From contig NZ_BSFI01000007.1 of NCBI RefSeq assembly GCF_027922265.1, forward strand, positions 190,755-254,754: 64,000 bases of DNA, in the 5' to 3' direction. The notes below the pieces were generated by a model. That model had not been told where the DNA came from and did not search any database. It saw nothing but the letters and a program-made list of their open reading frames with translations. Made by a program: the position numbers and the translations under genes. The DNA comes from Hansschlegelia plantiphila (GTDB taxonomy: Bacteria; Pseudomonadota; Alphaproteobacteria; Rhizobiales; Methylopilaceae). The number at the start of each line of letters is the position of its first letter. The stretch's first letter is position 1. Shown here in pieces: positions 35,533 to 43,420 of the stretch.

Positions 35533-37254
35533 ATGACCCACCTCGCCGAAGGACCGACGGCCGCGATCGCGCGGCGGATCGAGCAGGGCAGGGGGCTCGA
35601 GGTCGCCGACCTCGTGATCAAGGGCGCCCGCGTGCTCGACGTCGTCACCGCGACGTTGTTCGAGAGCGACGTCGCGATCTGCGGCGACACGATCGTCGGG
35701 ACCTTCCAGTCCTACGACGGCGTCGAGACGATCGACGGCCGCGGCCTGACCGTCGTGCCCGGGTTCGTCGACACCCATCTCCACATCGAGTCCTCGCTGC
35801 TCACCCCGCTCGAATTCGACCGATGCGTGCTGCCGCACGGCGTGACGACGGCGATCTGGGACCCGCACGAGATAGCGAACGTGCTCGGGACGGCCGCGAT
35901 CGATTACGCGATCGCCGCGGCGGAGGCGGCGGTCATGGACATTCGCGTCAACCTGTCCTCCTGCGTGCCGGCGTCGCCGCTGGAGACCTCGGGCGCGCGG
36001 CTGGAGGTCGACGATCTCACGCCGTTCCGCGACCACCCGAAGGTGATCGGCCTCGCCGAGTTCATGAACTTTCCCGGCGTGCTGAACCGCGACCCCGGCT
36101 GCCTGGCCAAGCTCGCGGCGTTCCGGGACGGCCATATCGACGGCCATGCTCCGCTGGTGCTGGGCAAGGATCTGAACGGCTATCTCGCCGCCGGCATCCG
36201 CACCGACCACGAGGCGAACAATTACGACGAAGCTTTAGAAAAGCTGCGCAAGGGCATGAGCGTGCTCATCCGCGAGAGCTCCATCGCCAAGGACCTCCAT
36301 GCGCTCTGGCCGCTGATCACGCCGCAGACCTCCGCCTTCATCGGCTTCTGCACCGACGACCGGAACCCGGTCGAGATCGCGGAGGAAGGCCATCTCGACC
36401 ACATGATCCGCTGGACGATCGCGCAAGGAGCCGAGGCCGCCCACGTCTACCGCGTGGCGAGCTGGTCCGGCGCCAACGCCTTCGGGATGCGCGACCGCGG
36501 ACTGGTGGCGCCCGGCAAGCGCGCCGACCTCGCGCTGCTGTCGGACTACGAAGGCTGCCGTGTCGAAAAGGTCATCGCCGCGGGCAGGCTGGTGACGCCG
36601 GACCTGTTCGGCGCCCGCCGCCAGCCGGCGCCGGTCGGCCTCGACAGCATGAAGGCCGATCCGGTCACGGCCGCCGACCTCGTCCTGAAGGGCCGCGGCG
36701 GACCGCGGCAGGTGATCGGCGTCGTGCCGGGCAAGATCGTGACGGAGAGCCTGACGCTCGACCTCGTCGAGCGCGGCGGAGTCGTGCCCGCCGACACGTC
36801 GAAGGACGCGCTGTCCGTCGCCGTCGTCGCGCGCCACGGCGTCAACCGCAACATCGGCCGCGGCTTCGTGAAGGGCTTCGGCCTGCGCGGAGGGGCGATC
36901 GCCTCCTCCGTCGGCCACGACAGCCACAACATCTGCGTGGTGGGCGCCGACGCCTCCGACATGGCGGTCGCGGTCAACCGTGTGATCGCGCTCGGCGGCG
37001 GCTTCGTGGTGACGGCCGACGGCGCGGTGACGGCGGAGCTCGCTCTGCCGCTCGCAGGCCTCATGAGCCTCGACCCGCACGAGACGGTGCGCCTGAAGCT
37101 GGTCGCGCTGCGGACGGCGGCGAAGGCCTTGGGCTGCGTGCTGCCGGAGCCTTTCCTGCAGGTCGCCTTCCTGCCGCTCTCGGTGATCCCGCATCTCAAG
37201 ATCACCGATTTCGGCATGGTCGACGTCGACCGCTTCGAGGTGCTCGCGGTCTGA
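35533..37254 (+). CDS. ade: Adenine deaminase
   Basis: 573 residues, amidohydrolase superfamily; converts adenine to hypoxanthine. Metal-site motifs are HLHIESSLLTP near residue 80 and DPHEIANVLG near 115, with DDRNP further on. The C-terminal domain shows the family blocks HGVNRNIGRGFVKGFGLRGG and VGHDSHNICVVG. Start at 35533; upstream frame is not conserved. The GT4 gene begins 18 nt after its stop, so read-through into the glycan cluster is likely. Confidence 0.94.
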   Translation: MTHLAEGPTAAIARRIEQGRGLEVADLVIKGARVLDVVTATLFESDVAICGDTIVGTFQSYDGVETIDGRGLTVVPGFVDTHLHIESSLLTPLEFDRCVLPHGVTTAIWDPHEIANVLGTAAIDYAIAAAEAAVMDIRVNLSSCVPASPLETSGARLEVDDLTPFRDHPKVIGLAEFMNFPGVLNRDPGCLAKLAAFRDGHIDGHAPLVLGKDLNGYLAAGIRTDHEANNYDEALEKLRKGMSVLIRESSIAKDLHALWPLITPQTSAFIGFCTDDRNPVEIAEEGHLDHMIRWTIAQGAEAAHVYRVASWSGANAFGMRDRGLVAPGKRADLALLSDYEGCRVEKVIAAGRLVTPDLFGARRQPAPVGLDSMKADPVTAADLVLKGRGGPRQVIGVVPGKIVTESLTLDLVERGGVVPADTSKDALSVAVVARHGVNRNIGRGFVKGFGLRGGAIASSVGHDSHNICVVGADASDMAVAVNRVIALGGGFVVTADGAVTAELALPLAGLMSLDPHETVRLKLVALRTAAKALGCVLPEPFLQVAFLPLSVIPHLKITDFGMVDVDRFEVLAV

Positions 37255-37272
37255 ACCCCGCGAGCCCCGTAG

Positions 37273-38679
37273 ATGCCGCGCGAGAGCTGGAGCCTGCCGC
37301 CCGATCTGCCTGAGCGCGGCGTCGTCGTGGTGTCCGACCGCTATCCGCCGGACGCCGCCGGGGGCGCCGAGCTCAGCCTGCATCTGCTGCTGCGCGAGCC
37401 GCTGCTGCGCGACGGGGCGCTGGTCGTCACCTTCGACCGCGCGCTGTGGACGCCCGAGCGCAGACGCCTCGACGGCGTCGAGATCGTCGCGCTGCCGGCG
37501 CCCGCCGCATGGCCGCTGCATCGCATGTCGCAGGCGCGCGTCGACCGGCTGAAGCGTCTGCCGTTCCGGCTGAAATGGGCGACGTTCTGGGCGCAGGCGG
37601 CCCTCGGCGCGCTGCGGGCCCCGGCGATGCATCTGCCGGCGCTCGCGCTCCGCATCGCCGGGGCGCCGCCGGGCGGCGTGCGGATGGATCACGCGACCAC
37701 GCCCGAGTCTCCCGCGCCCGCGGCCGTCAGGGCTGTCGTCGAGCGGGCGCGGGCGCGTCTCGTCCACGCCGACAACGCCCGCGCGATCATGACGGCGGCC
37801 GAGGCGCTGAAGGGAAGCGGCGTGCCGCTCCTGGCCGTCGTGCGCGACCATCGCTTCACCAGCGCGCGCTTCGATCAGACCGACGCGCCTCCGCCGGCCG
37901 CGGGCTGGCGCGACCGGCTGGCCGCCGGGATCGCCGACAAGGCGCTCGCCTATCGCCAGCGGGCGCTCCGGGCGGCGGCGGTCGTGGTCGCGACCAGCCG
38001 GCATCTGGAGGAGACGCTGCAGGGAATCGTTCAGCCTGCGCGCCTGACGCGGGCCGGGCTCGTGCCCGTGGAGCCGGCGCCCGCCGCGGCGCCGCGCGAC
38101 CCGAGATCGGGCTTCCGGATCCTCGTCGTCGGATCGCTCACCGCCAACAAGGGGCAGGTTCATCTGCTGGAGAACTGGTCCAGGCTTGCGGCGCTGATCC
38201 CCGGCGTCGAGATCGACGTCGCGGGCGACGGGCCGGACCGCGACCGGCTGGCCGCGATGATCGAGGCCGACGGCGCAGGCGCGCTGGCGCGTCTGCATGG
38301 CCGGCTGTCGCCGGAGGCGCTGGGCCGGCTCTACGCGACCTGCGACGTCGTCGCGCTGCCGACGCTGTGGCGCGAGCCGTTCGGCCGCGTGCCGCTGGAG
38401 GCGGGCGCAGCCGGCCGGCCGGTCGTGGCCTACGCCTCGGGAGGCCTCGCCGAGACCGTGGTCGACGGCGTCACCGGGCGGCTTGTCGCGACCGGAGACG
38501 TCGAGGCCTTCATAGCCGCGCTCGCCGCGCTCGCAGCCGACGAGGCGAAGCGACGCGCGATGGGCGAGGAGGGCCGCCGCCTGGCCTCGGCGCGGGCGGC
38601 GGACAGGCTGGCGGAGATGCTGGAGCGACTCTGGGCGAAGGCCGGCGAAGGTTCTTCGGACCGATCGGGACAGGCGTAG
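37273..38679 (+). CDS. Glycosyltransferase family 4 protein
   Basis: 468 residues, GT-B fold. The N-terminal domain has the acceptor-site pattern SDRYPPDAAGGAEL, and the C-terminal domain the donor-site pattern (ILVVGSLTANKGQVHLLENW near residue 285, then EPFGRVPLEAGAAGRPVVAYASGGLAETV near 375, with the conserved Glu pair). It is cytoplasmic or membrane-attached and should extend a surface glycan from a nucleotide sugar. It opens the nonulosonic acid cluster. Confidence 0.9.
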   Translation: MPRESWSLPPDLPERGVVVVSDRYPPDAAGGAELSLHLLLREPLLRDGALVVTFDRALWTPERRRLDGVEIVALPAPAAWPLHRMSQARVDRLKRLPFRLKWATFWAQAALGALRAPAMHLPALALRIAGAPPGGVRMDHATTPESPAPAAVRAVVERARARLVHADNARAIMTAAEALKGSGVPLLAVVRDHRFTSARFDQTDAPPPAAGWRDRLAAGIADKALAYRQRALRAAAVVVATSRHLEETLQGIVQPARLTRAGLVPVEPAPAAAPRDPRSGFRILVVGSLTANKGQVHLLENWSRLAALIPGVEIDVAGDGPDRDRLAAMIEADGAGALARLHGRLSPEALGRLYATCDVVALPTLWREPFGRVPLEAGAAGRPVVAYASGGLAETVVDGVTGRLVATGDVEAFIAALAALAADEAKRRAMGEEGRRLASARAADRLAEMLERLWAKAGEGSSDRSGQA

Positions 38680-38771
38680 CGCGCGCGTCGGGGCCTTCGC
38701 CTCACCTCGGCATGCGCCCGATATTCCCAATCGCATCGCGCGAAGCCCCCGCGCCGGTGTAATGACATCGC

Positions 38772-39860
38772 ATGTCCGCCCCCGCCGACCTCGTCGTGGT
38801 CTCCTCGCCGCTGCAGTGCATGAACGCCGTCGAGCATCGCGCGCGGACAGGAGGGCTCGCGGACGTCGTGCTGATCGGCGACCGGGCGGGCGGCGGCGCG
38901 GCGGCGCTCGACGTGCTCAAGCGGCGCCCGGGCCTGTGGCGGCGCATCCTCTCTCACCCGCGCCGGCCGCAGCCCTCCCGCCTGCTGCCGCTGTTCGCGC
39001 GCGACCTGCTGGACGCCGGCCACCGCGCCAGCCTCGAACGGCTCGCGAGCACGCTCGGGCCGCGGCGCACGCTGGTGTTCGGCGATTACCGCAACGTCTC
39101 GCAGCGCGTGATGGTCGAGCGCGTCCCGCATGACGAGCTCGTTCTGGTCGACGACGGCTCGGTCGCGCCCCAGGTCGCGGCCGCGCGCGCCGGACGACCG
39201 CAGGCGGCCGATGCGGCGCGGTTCCAGCCCGGCTGGTTCCGGACCGGGCTCGGCCGGTCGGCGCTCGGCGAGCGTCCCCCCGCCGCGCCGCCGGCGCTCA
39301 CCTTCTTCACGATCTACGGAACGCTGATGGAGGGCGTTCTCGCCCCTTCCGACCGCGTCGTGGCTCACGCCTACGAGGCATGGCGGACGGGCGAGCGCGA
39401 GATCGCCCGCGGCGACGCCGTCTGGACGCTCGGCTCCAACCATGTCGAGGCCGGGATCTGCTCCGAGGAGGCCTACCGGTCGCTGGTGCTCGGCGGCGTC
39501 GCGGCGCTTCGAGGCGAGGGGCGAAGCGGGCCGTTCCTTTACCGGCCGCATCGCGGCGAGAACGCGGCCCGCGCCGCGCGGCTCGCAGCCGAGGCAGGCA
39601 TGACGCTCGCGCCGGCCGGCCCGCCGGTCGAACTCGCCTTCCTCGACGCCGATCCGCGTCCGTCCGTCGCGATGGTGATCGCCTCCACCGCCGCGGATAC
39701 GCTGAGCGTGATCGATCCCGGTCTCGAGATCGTGCGTCTTGCGCCGCCGGAGGGCTATCTTCGCCGCCAGCGCGACCACATCCTCGCCGTGATGGAAGGG
39801 CACGACGCGTTCAATCGGCGACTGCGCGTGATCCGTCCGCAAGCTTCGAGTCCGGCATGA
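38772..39860 (+). CDS. Putative sialyltransferase-like protein (GT52/polysialyltransferase type)
   Basis: 362 residues. The N-terminal VVVSSPLQCMNAVEH resembles the opening motif of GT52 lipooligosaccharide sialyltransferases and polysialyltransferases, and LVFGDYRNVSQR matches a second conserved block. The late segment VAMVIASTAADTL takes the place of the usual S-S/T donor motif. No signal peptide. The neighbours (NeuB-like synthase and CMP-sugar synthetase) support a role in transferring a sialic-acid-like sugar. Its stop overlaps the next start by 4 nt (ATGA). Family placement is by motif only. Confidence 0.65.
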   Translation: MSAPADLVVVSSPLQCMNAVEHRARTGGLADVVLIGDRAGGGAAALDVLKRRPGLWRRILSHPRRPQPSRLLPLFARDLLDAGHRASLERLASTLGPRRTLVFGDYRNVSQRVMVERVPHDELVLVDDGSVAPQVAAARAGRPQAADAARFQPGWFRTGLGRSALGERPPAAPPALTFFTIYGTLMEGVLAPSDRVVAHAYEAWRTGEREIARGDAVWTLGSNHVEAGICSEEAYRSLVLGGVAALRGEGRSGPFLYRPHRGENAARAARLAAEAGMTLAPAGPPVELAFLDADPRPSVAMVIASTAADTLSVIDPGLEIVRLAPPEGYLRRQRDHILAVMEGHDAFNRRLRVIRPQASSPA

Positions 39861-41152
39861 CGATGGAGACCCCTGAGCCAAAGCCCTCAGGCCGCTTCGC
39901 CGGCCGCCGGGTGCTTGCGCTCGGGACATTCGACAGCTTCGTGAAGACCGCCGCCGCCATCGGACGCCTGTTCGAGGCGGAGGGCGCGAGCATGCGGATC
40001 GCGGCTCTCGCCGCCGACGCCGGCCAGCTCTCGGCGCGGCAGTTGCGGGCGGGCGGCGTGCACGAAAGCGTTCCGGTGCTCGCCGCCGAGACGCTGGTCT
40101 CCGCGCGCCTGTTCCGGGACGCGCAGATCGTGATCGCCGTCGTGGACGGCGGCCGCGCGCGCGAACTGTTCCTCGCGATGGCGGCGGCCGACTTCAGCCG
40201 CGAGCCGTCGCGGCCGATCGTGGTGGTCGCCTCGCCCGGCGTCGTGCTGGCCGATCACCTCGCGGGCTTCATGAGCCGGGCGCCGGCCGACATCCTCTGC
40301 TTCAACACCCCGGCGGACCGCGCGCTCTACGAGGCGGCCGCCGCCGAGATCGGCGTCGACGCCACCAACGCCATCGTCACCGGACTTCTGGGCCTCGACC
40401 GGCGGCCGCGGCCGGAGCCGACCGGCCGCCCGTCGATCGTGTTCTTCGAGCAGCCGGTCATTCCTTCGCGGCGGATGCAGCGGACGCATCTGCTCTCCGG
40501 GCTTATCGACGTCGCGAAGCGCTTTCCGGACGCCGACGTGCTGGTGAAGCTGCGCCACGCCCGCGACGAGCGCGCCCATCACGCCGCGCGTTTCCATCTC
40601 GACGATCTGGCGCGCGAACTGTTCGCACGCGGCGGCCGGCCTGCGAACCTCAGCTTCACGCATGAGCCCGCGCATGAACTGATCGAGCGCGCGTCGGTGG
40701 TCGCGACCGTGAGCTCGACGGTCGCGATCGAGGCGATGGCGCGCGGCGTCCCCACCCGGATCGTCTCGGATTTCGGCGTCTCGGAAATCCTCGGCACCAC
40801 CTATTTCGTCGGCTCCGGCTGCCTTGCGCCGATCGCGGCGCTCCGGCCGGATCTGGCCGCCCAGGTGAACCCCGGCTGGCTGGCAGGCTCCGGCGCCGCC
40901 GCCGCTCCCGAAGCGCTCCTGTCGCAATGCGCAAGCCTGCTCGACGGCCAGGACAGGCTGGAGGCGGCGCTTCCGCTCCGCGCTCTGATCCCGGCTTACG
41001 GTTCGGACGCCTGGCTGAACTTTGCGCTCGGCCGCGGGGGCGCCGTGGCGCTCCATGCTCCCCATCTCGCCGAAAAGCCGCGCCGGCTCGGCTTCATCGC
41101 GGCGGTCGCCAGCCGGTTGCGGCAGGCGCGCCGGTTTACGCCGCGCGGGTGA
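39857..41152 (+). CDS. DUF6716-like putative glycosyltransferase, copy 1
   Basis: 431 residues from the ATG overlapping the previous stop. It has a two-domain Rossmann-like build: LALGTFDSFVKTAAAIGRLF at the N-terminus and, near residue 285, ERASVVATVSSTVAIEAMARG followed by SDFGVSEILGTTYFVGSG. This second block is shared with the protein at 43421-44797, and resembles donor-binding ends of GT-B polysialyltransferase or LpxB-like enzymes (Ser-Ser/Thr then Glu-Ala). A C-terminal basic tail (RLRQARRFTPRG) is typical of cluster glycosyltransferases. Function inferred from context. Confidence 0.65.
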   Translation: MTMETPEPKPSGRFAGRRVLALGTFDSFVKTAAAIGRLFEAEGASMRIAALAADAGQLSARQLRAGGVHESVPVLAAETLVSARLFRDAQIVIAVVDGGRARELFLAMAAADFSREPSRPIVVVASPGVVLADHLAGFMSRAPADILCFNTPADRALYEAAAAEIGVDATNAIVTGLLGLDRRPRPEPTGRPSIVFFEQPVIPSRRMQRTHLLSGLIDVAKRFPDADVLVKLRHARDERAHHAARFHLDDLARELFARGGRPANLSFTHEPAHELIERASVVATVSSTVAIEAMARGVPTRIVSDFGVSEILGTTYFVGSGCLAPIAALRPDLAAQVNPGWLAGSGAAAAPEALLSQCASLLDGQDRLEAALPLRALIPAYGSDAWLNFALGRGGAVALHAPHLAEKPRRLGFIAAVASRLRQARRFTPRG

Positions 41153-41253
41153 CGCACGCCGGGCGGGTAGGAATCGGGCCGTCCGCGGGTTAGCTTGCGC
41201 TGCGGGCATAATGGCTCGGCGCGTGATCGCCGAGGGTTGCGGAGTTGGTGCGG

Positions 41254-42129
41254 ATGGTCAGAGTAATCGCCGAAATCGGCTGTAACCATATGGGAAAGCT
41301 CGATATCGCAAAGCGGATGATCTCGGTCGCCGCGGACGAGTGCAAGGCGGACGTCGCGAAGTTCCAGAAGCGGAACAACCGTGAATTGCTAACGCCGAAG
41401 CAGTATGGCGAGCCCCATCCGAACCCCGCCAACGCCTATGGCGACAGCTACGGCGCCCATCGTGAGGCGCTCGAGTTCACCATCGAGCAGCACGCCGAGC
41501 TGAAGGCGTTCTGCGAGGAGCGCGGCGTCGTCTACGCGACCTCGGTGTGGGACCTGACCTCGGCGCGCGAAATCGCGGCGCTCGATCCGCATTTCATCAA
41601 GGTGCCGTCGGCCACCAACCTGAATTTCGAGCTGCAGGGCTGGCTCTGCGAGAACTATTCCGGCGAGATCCACGTCTCGACCGGCATGACGACGCGCGAC
41701 GAGATCGAGAGCATCGTCAGCTTCTACGAGGAGCGCGACCGCGAGGACGACCTCGTGCTGTATTCCTGCACGTCCGGCTATCCCGTGGCTTTCGAGGACC
41801 TGTGCCTGAAGGAGGTGTCGCGCCTCAAGGAAGCCTATGGCGGCCGCGTCAAGCAGATCGGATTCTCTGGGCACCATCTCGGCATCGCGGCCGACATCGC
41901 GGCGCTCACTCTGGGCGCCGCATGGATCGAGCGTCACTTCACGCTCGACCGGACATGGAAAGGCACCGACCACGCCGCCTCGCTGGAGCCCGACGGCCTG
42001 CGCCGGCTGAGCCGCGACCTGCGCAACGTCGAGACCGCCCTGTCCTACAAGCGCAAGGACGTGCTCGACGTCGAGGACGAGCAGCGCAAGAAGCTGAAAT
42101 GGCAGCCCGGCCTGCGCGCCGTGGGGTGA
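41254..42129 (+). CDS. N-acetylneuraminate synthase-like protein without SAF domain
   Basis: 291 residues from ATG 41254 (GGAG at 41241-41244; TTG 41245 and GTG 41248 are alternatives). Only the NeuB TIM barrel is present: IAEIGCNHMGKLDIAKRMI, KFQKRNNRELLTP, KVPSATNLNFELQGWL, TGMTTRDEI, GFSGHHLGIAADIAA, ERHFTLDRTWKGTDHAASL. The C-terminal SAF (antifreeze) domain of standard NeuB, which reaches across the dimer to the active site, is absent. It should condense PEP with a hexosamine-type sugar or its 6-phosphate to a nonulosonic acid; the exact substrate is open. Confidence 0.85.
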   Translation: MVRVIAEIGCNHMGKLDIAKRMISVAADECKADVAKFQKRNNRELLTPKQYGEPHPNPANAYGDSYGAHREALEFTIEQHAELKAFCEERGVVYATSVWDLTSAREIAALDPHFIKVPSATNLNFELQGWLCENYSGEIHVSTGMTTRDEIESIVSFYEERDREDDLVLYSCTSGYPVAFEDLCLKEVSRLKEAYGGRVKQIGFSGHHLGIAADIAALTLGAAWIERHFTLDRTWKGTDHAASLEPDGLRRLSRDLRNVETALSYKRKDVLDVEDEQRKKLKWQPGLRAVG

Positions 42130-42253
42130 GGGGGCCGAGGGCCCTCCGCGGCGCCCAGACGATCTCCAGCGTTCCCCCGACGCGTCTTGCTCCCCGCGCG
42201 CGCCCATGCGACACGGCCGAAATCATGTGGCCCAGCGTGGGAGCGGTCGTCAG

Positions 42254-43417
42254 TTGAAACGGGTGGCGGTCATTCCCGCGCGCGGGGGCTCCAAGGGCTT
42301 GCCGCGCAAGAACCTTCGTCTGCTCGGCGGCGTCCCGCTGGTCGCGCGCACCGTCGCCGCGGCGCGGGCCGCTGCGACGATCGATGCGGTCTATGTCTCG
42401 ACCGACGATCCGGAGATCGCGGCCGCGGCGCGGGCCGCGGGCGCCGGGACGATCGACCGGCCGGAGGAGATCGCCGGCGATGCGTCCTCTTCCGAGAGCG
42501 CGCTCGTCCACGCCCTCGGCATGATCGAGGCGGAGGGCGAGTCGGTCGGCGTGCTCGTCTTCCTGCAATGCACCTCGCCCTTCACGACGCCCGCCGAAAT
42601 CGACGCCTGCGTCGCGGCGCTCGGGCGTGAAGGGGCCGCCTGCGCCTTCACCGTCGCGCCCGACCACGGTTTCCTCTGGGGCGTCGGCGCGGACGGCGCG
42701 GCCTTCGGCGTCAACCACGACCATACGGCTCCGCGCAGGCGGCGGCAGGACCTCGAGCCGCGCTATCGCGAGACCGGCGCGGTCTACGCGATGGACGCGC
42801 TCGCCTTCCGCGCCGCCGGCTCGCGGTTCTGCGGAAAGACGATCCTCGTGCCGGTCGACGGGCCAACGATCGAGATCGACAGCGCGGCCGACCTCGCGCT
42901 CGCCGAGGCGATGCTGGTGGTCCGCGCCGATGCGCGCCCGCCGATTCCCAGCGGCCTGAAGGCGCTGGTGATGGATTTCGACGGCGTGTTCACGGACGAT
43001 CGCGTGCTCGTCGATCAGGACGGCCGCGAGGCCGTGTTCGCCAGCCGCTCGGACGGCATGGGCCTCGACCGCCTCGCCAGGTTGACGGACATCAAGCTGC
43101 TGATCCTGTCCAAGGAGCCGAACCCGGTCGTCTCGGCGCGCGGGCGAAAGCTCAAGATCGAGGTGCGGCAGGGGATCGACGACAAGCTGCCGGAGCTCGA
43201 CCGCTGGCTGGCGGAGCACGGCTTCGGCCGCGGCGAGGCCGCCTATATCGGCAACGACGTCAACGATCTGGCCTGCATGCGCGCGGTCGGCTTTCCTGTC
43301 GCGCCGGCCGACGCCCGGCCCGAGGCGCTCGCCGCCGCGCGCTACGTGACGAAGGCGGATGGCGGCAAGGGCGCGCTGCGCGAACTGTGCGAGGCGCTGA
43401 TACTCGCCGCAGGCTAG
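42254..43417 (+). CDS. CMP-nonulosonate cytidylyltransferase fused to a KdsC-like HAD phosphatase
   Basis: 387 residues from a TTG at 42254 (GGGAG upstream; an ATG at 42206 would add 16 residues with no family match). Residues 1-225 are a NeuA-type cytidylyltransferase (VAVIPARGGSKGLPRKNL, FLQCTSPFTTPAEID, ETGAVYAMD). Residues 235-385 are a HAD phosphatase with intact motifs: MDFDGVFTDD, LLILSKEPN, IDDKLPEL and IGNDVNDLACM. The order matches vertebrate CMAS. It suggests that one protein removes a 9-phosphate and activates the sugar with CTP. Confidence 0.9.
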   Translation: MKRVAVIPARGGSKGLPRKNLRLLGGVPLVARTVAAARAAATIDAVYVSTDDPEIAAAARAAGAGTIDRPEEIAGDASSSESALVHALGMIEAEGESVGVLVFLQCTSPFTTPAEIDACVAALGREGAACAFTVAPDHGFLWGVGADGAAFGVNHDHTAPRRRRQDLEPRYRETGAVYAMDALAFRAAGSRFCGKTILVPVDGPTIEIDSAADLALAEAMLVVRADARPPIPSGLKALVMDFDGVFTDDRVLVDQDGREAVFASRSDGMGLDRLARLTDIKLLILSKEPNPVVSARGRKLKIEVRQGIDDKLPELDRWLAEHGFGRGEAAYIGNDVNDLACMRAVGFPVAPADARPEALAAARYVTKADGGKGALRELCEALILAAG

Positions 43418-43420
43418 CCG

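Noticed and set aside
36235..38736. An 833-codon open frame on the minus strand opposite ade and the GT4 gene
   Set aside because: High GC lowers stop frequency. The translation is Arg/Gly/His-rich without domains, while both plus-strand genes have full family motifs.
39380..39856. Longer form of the first DUF6716-type gene
   Set aside because: It would overlap the sialyltransferase-like gene by more than 450 bp; the ATGA overlap at 39857 is the natural start.
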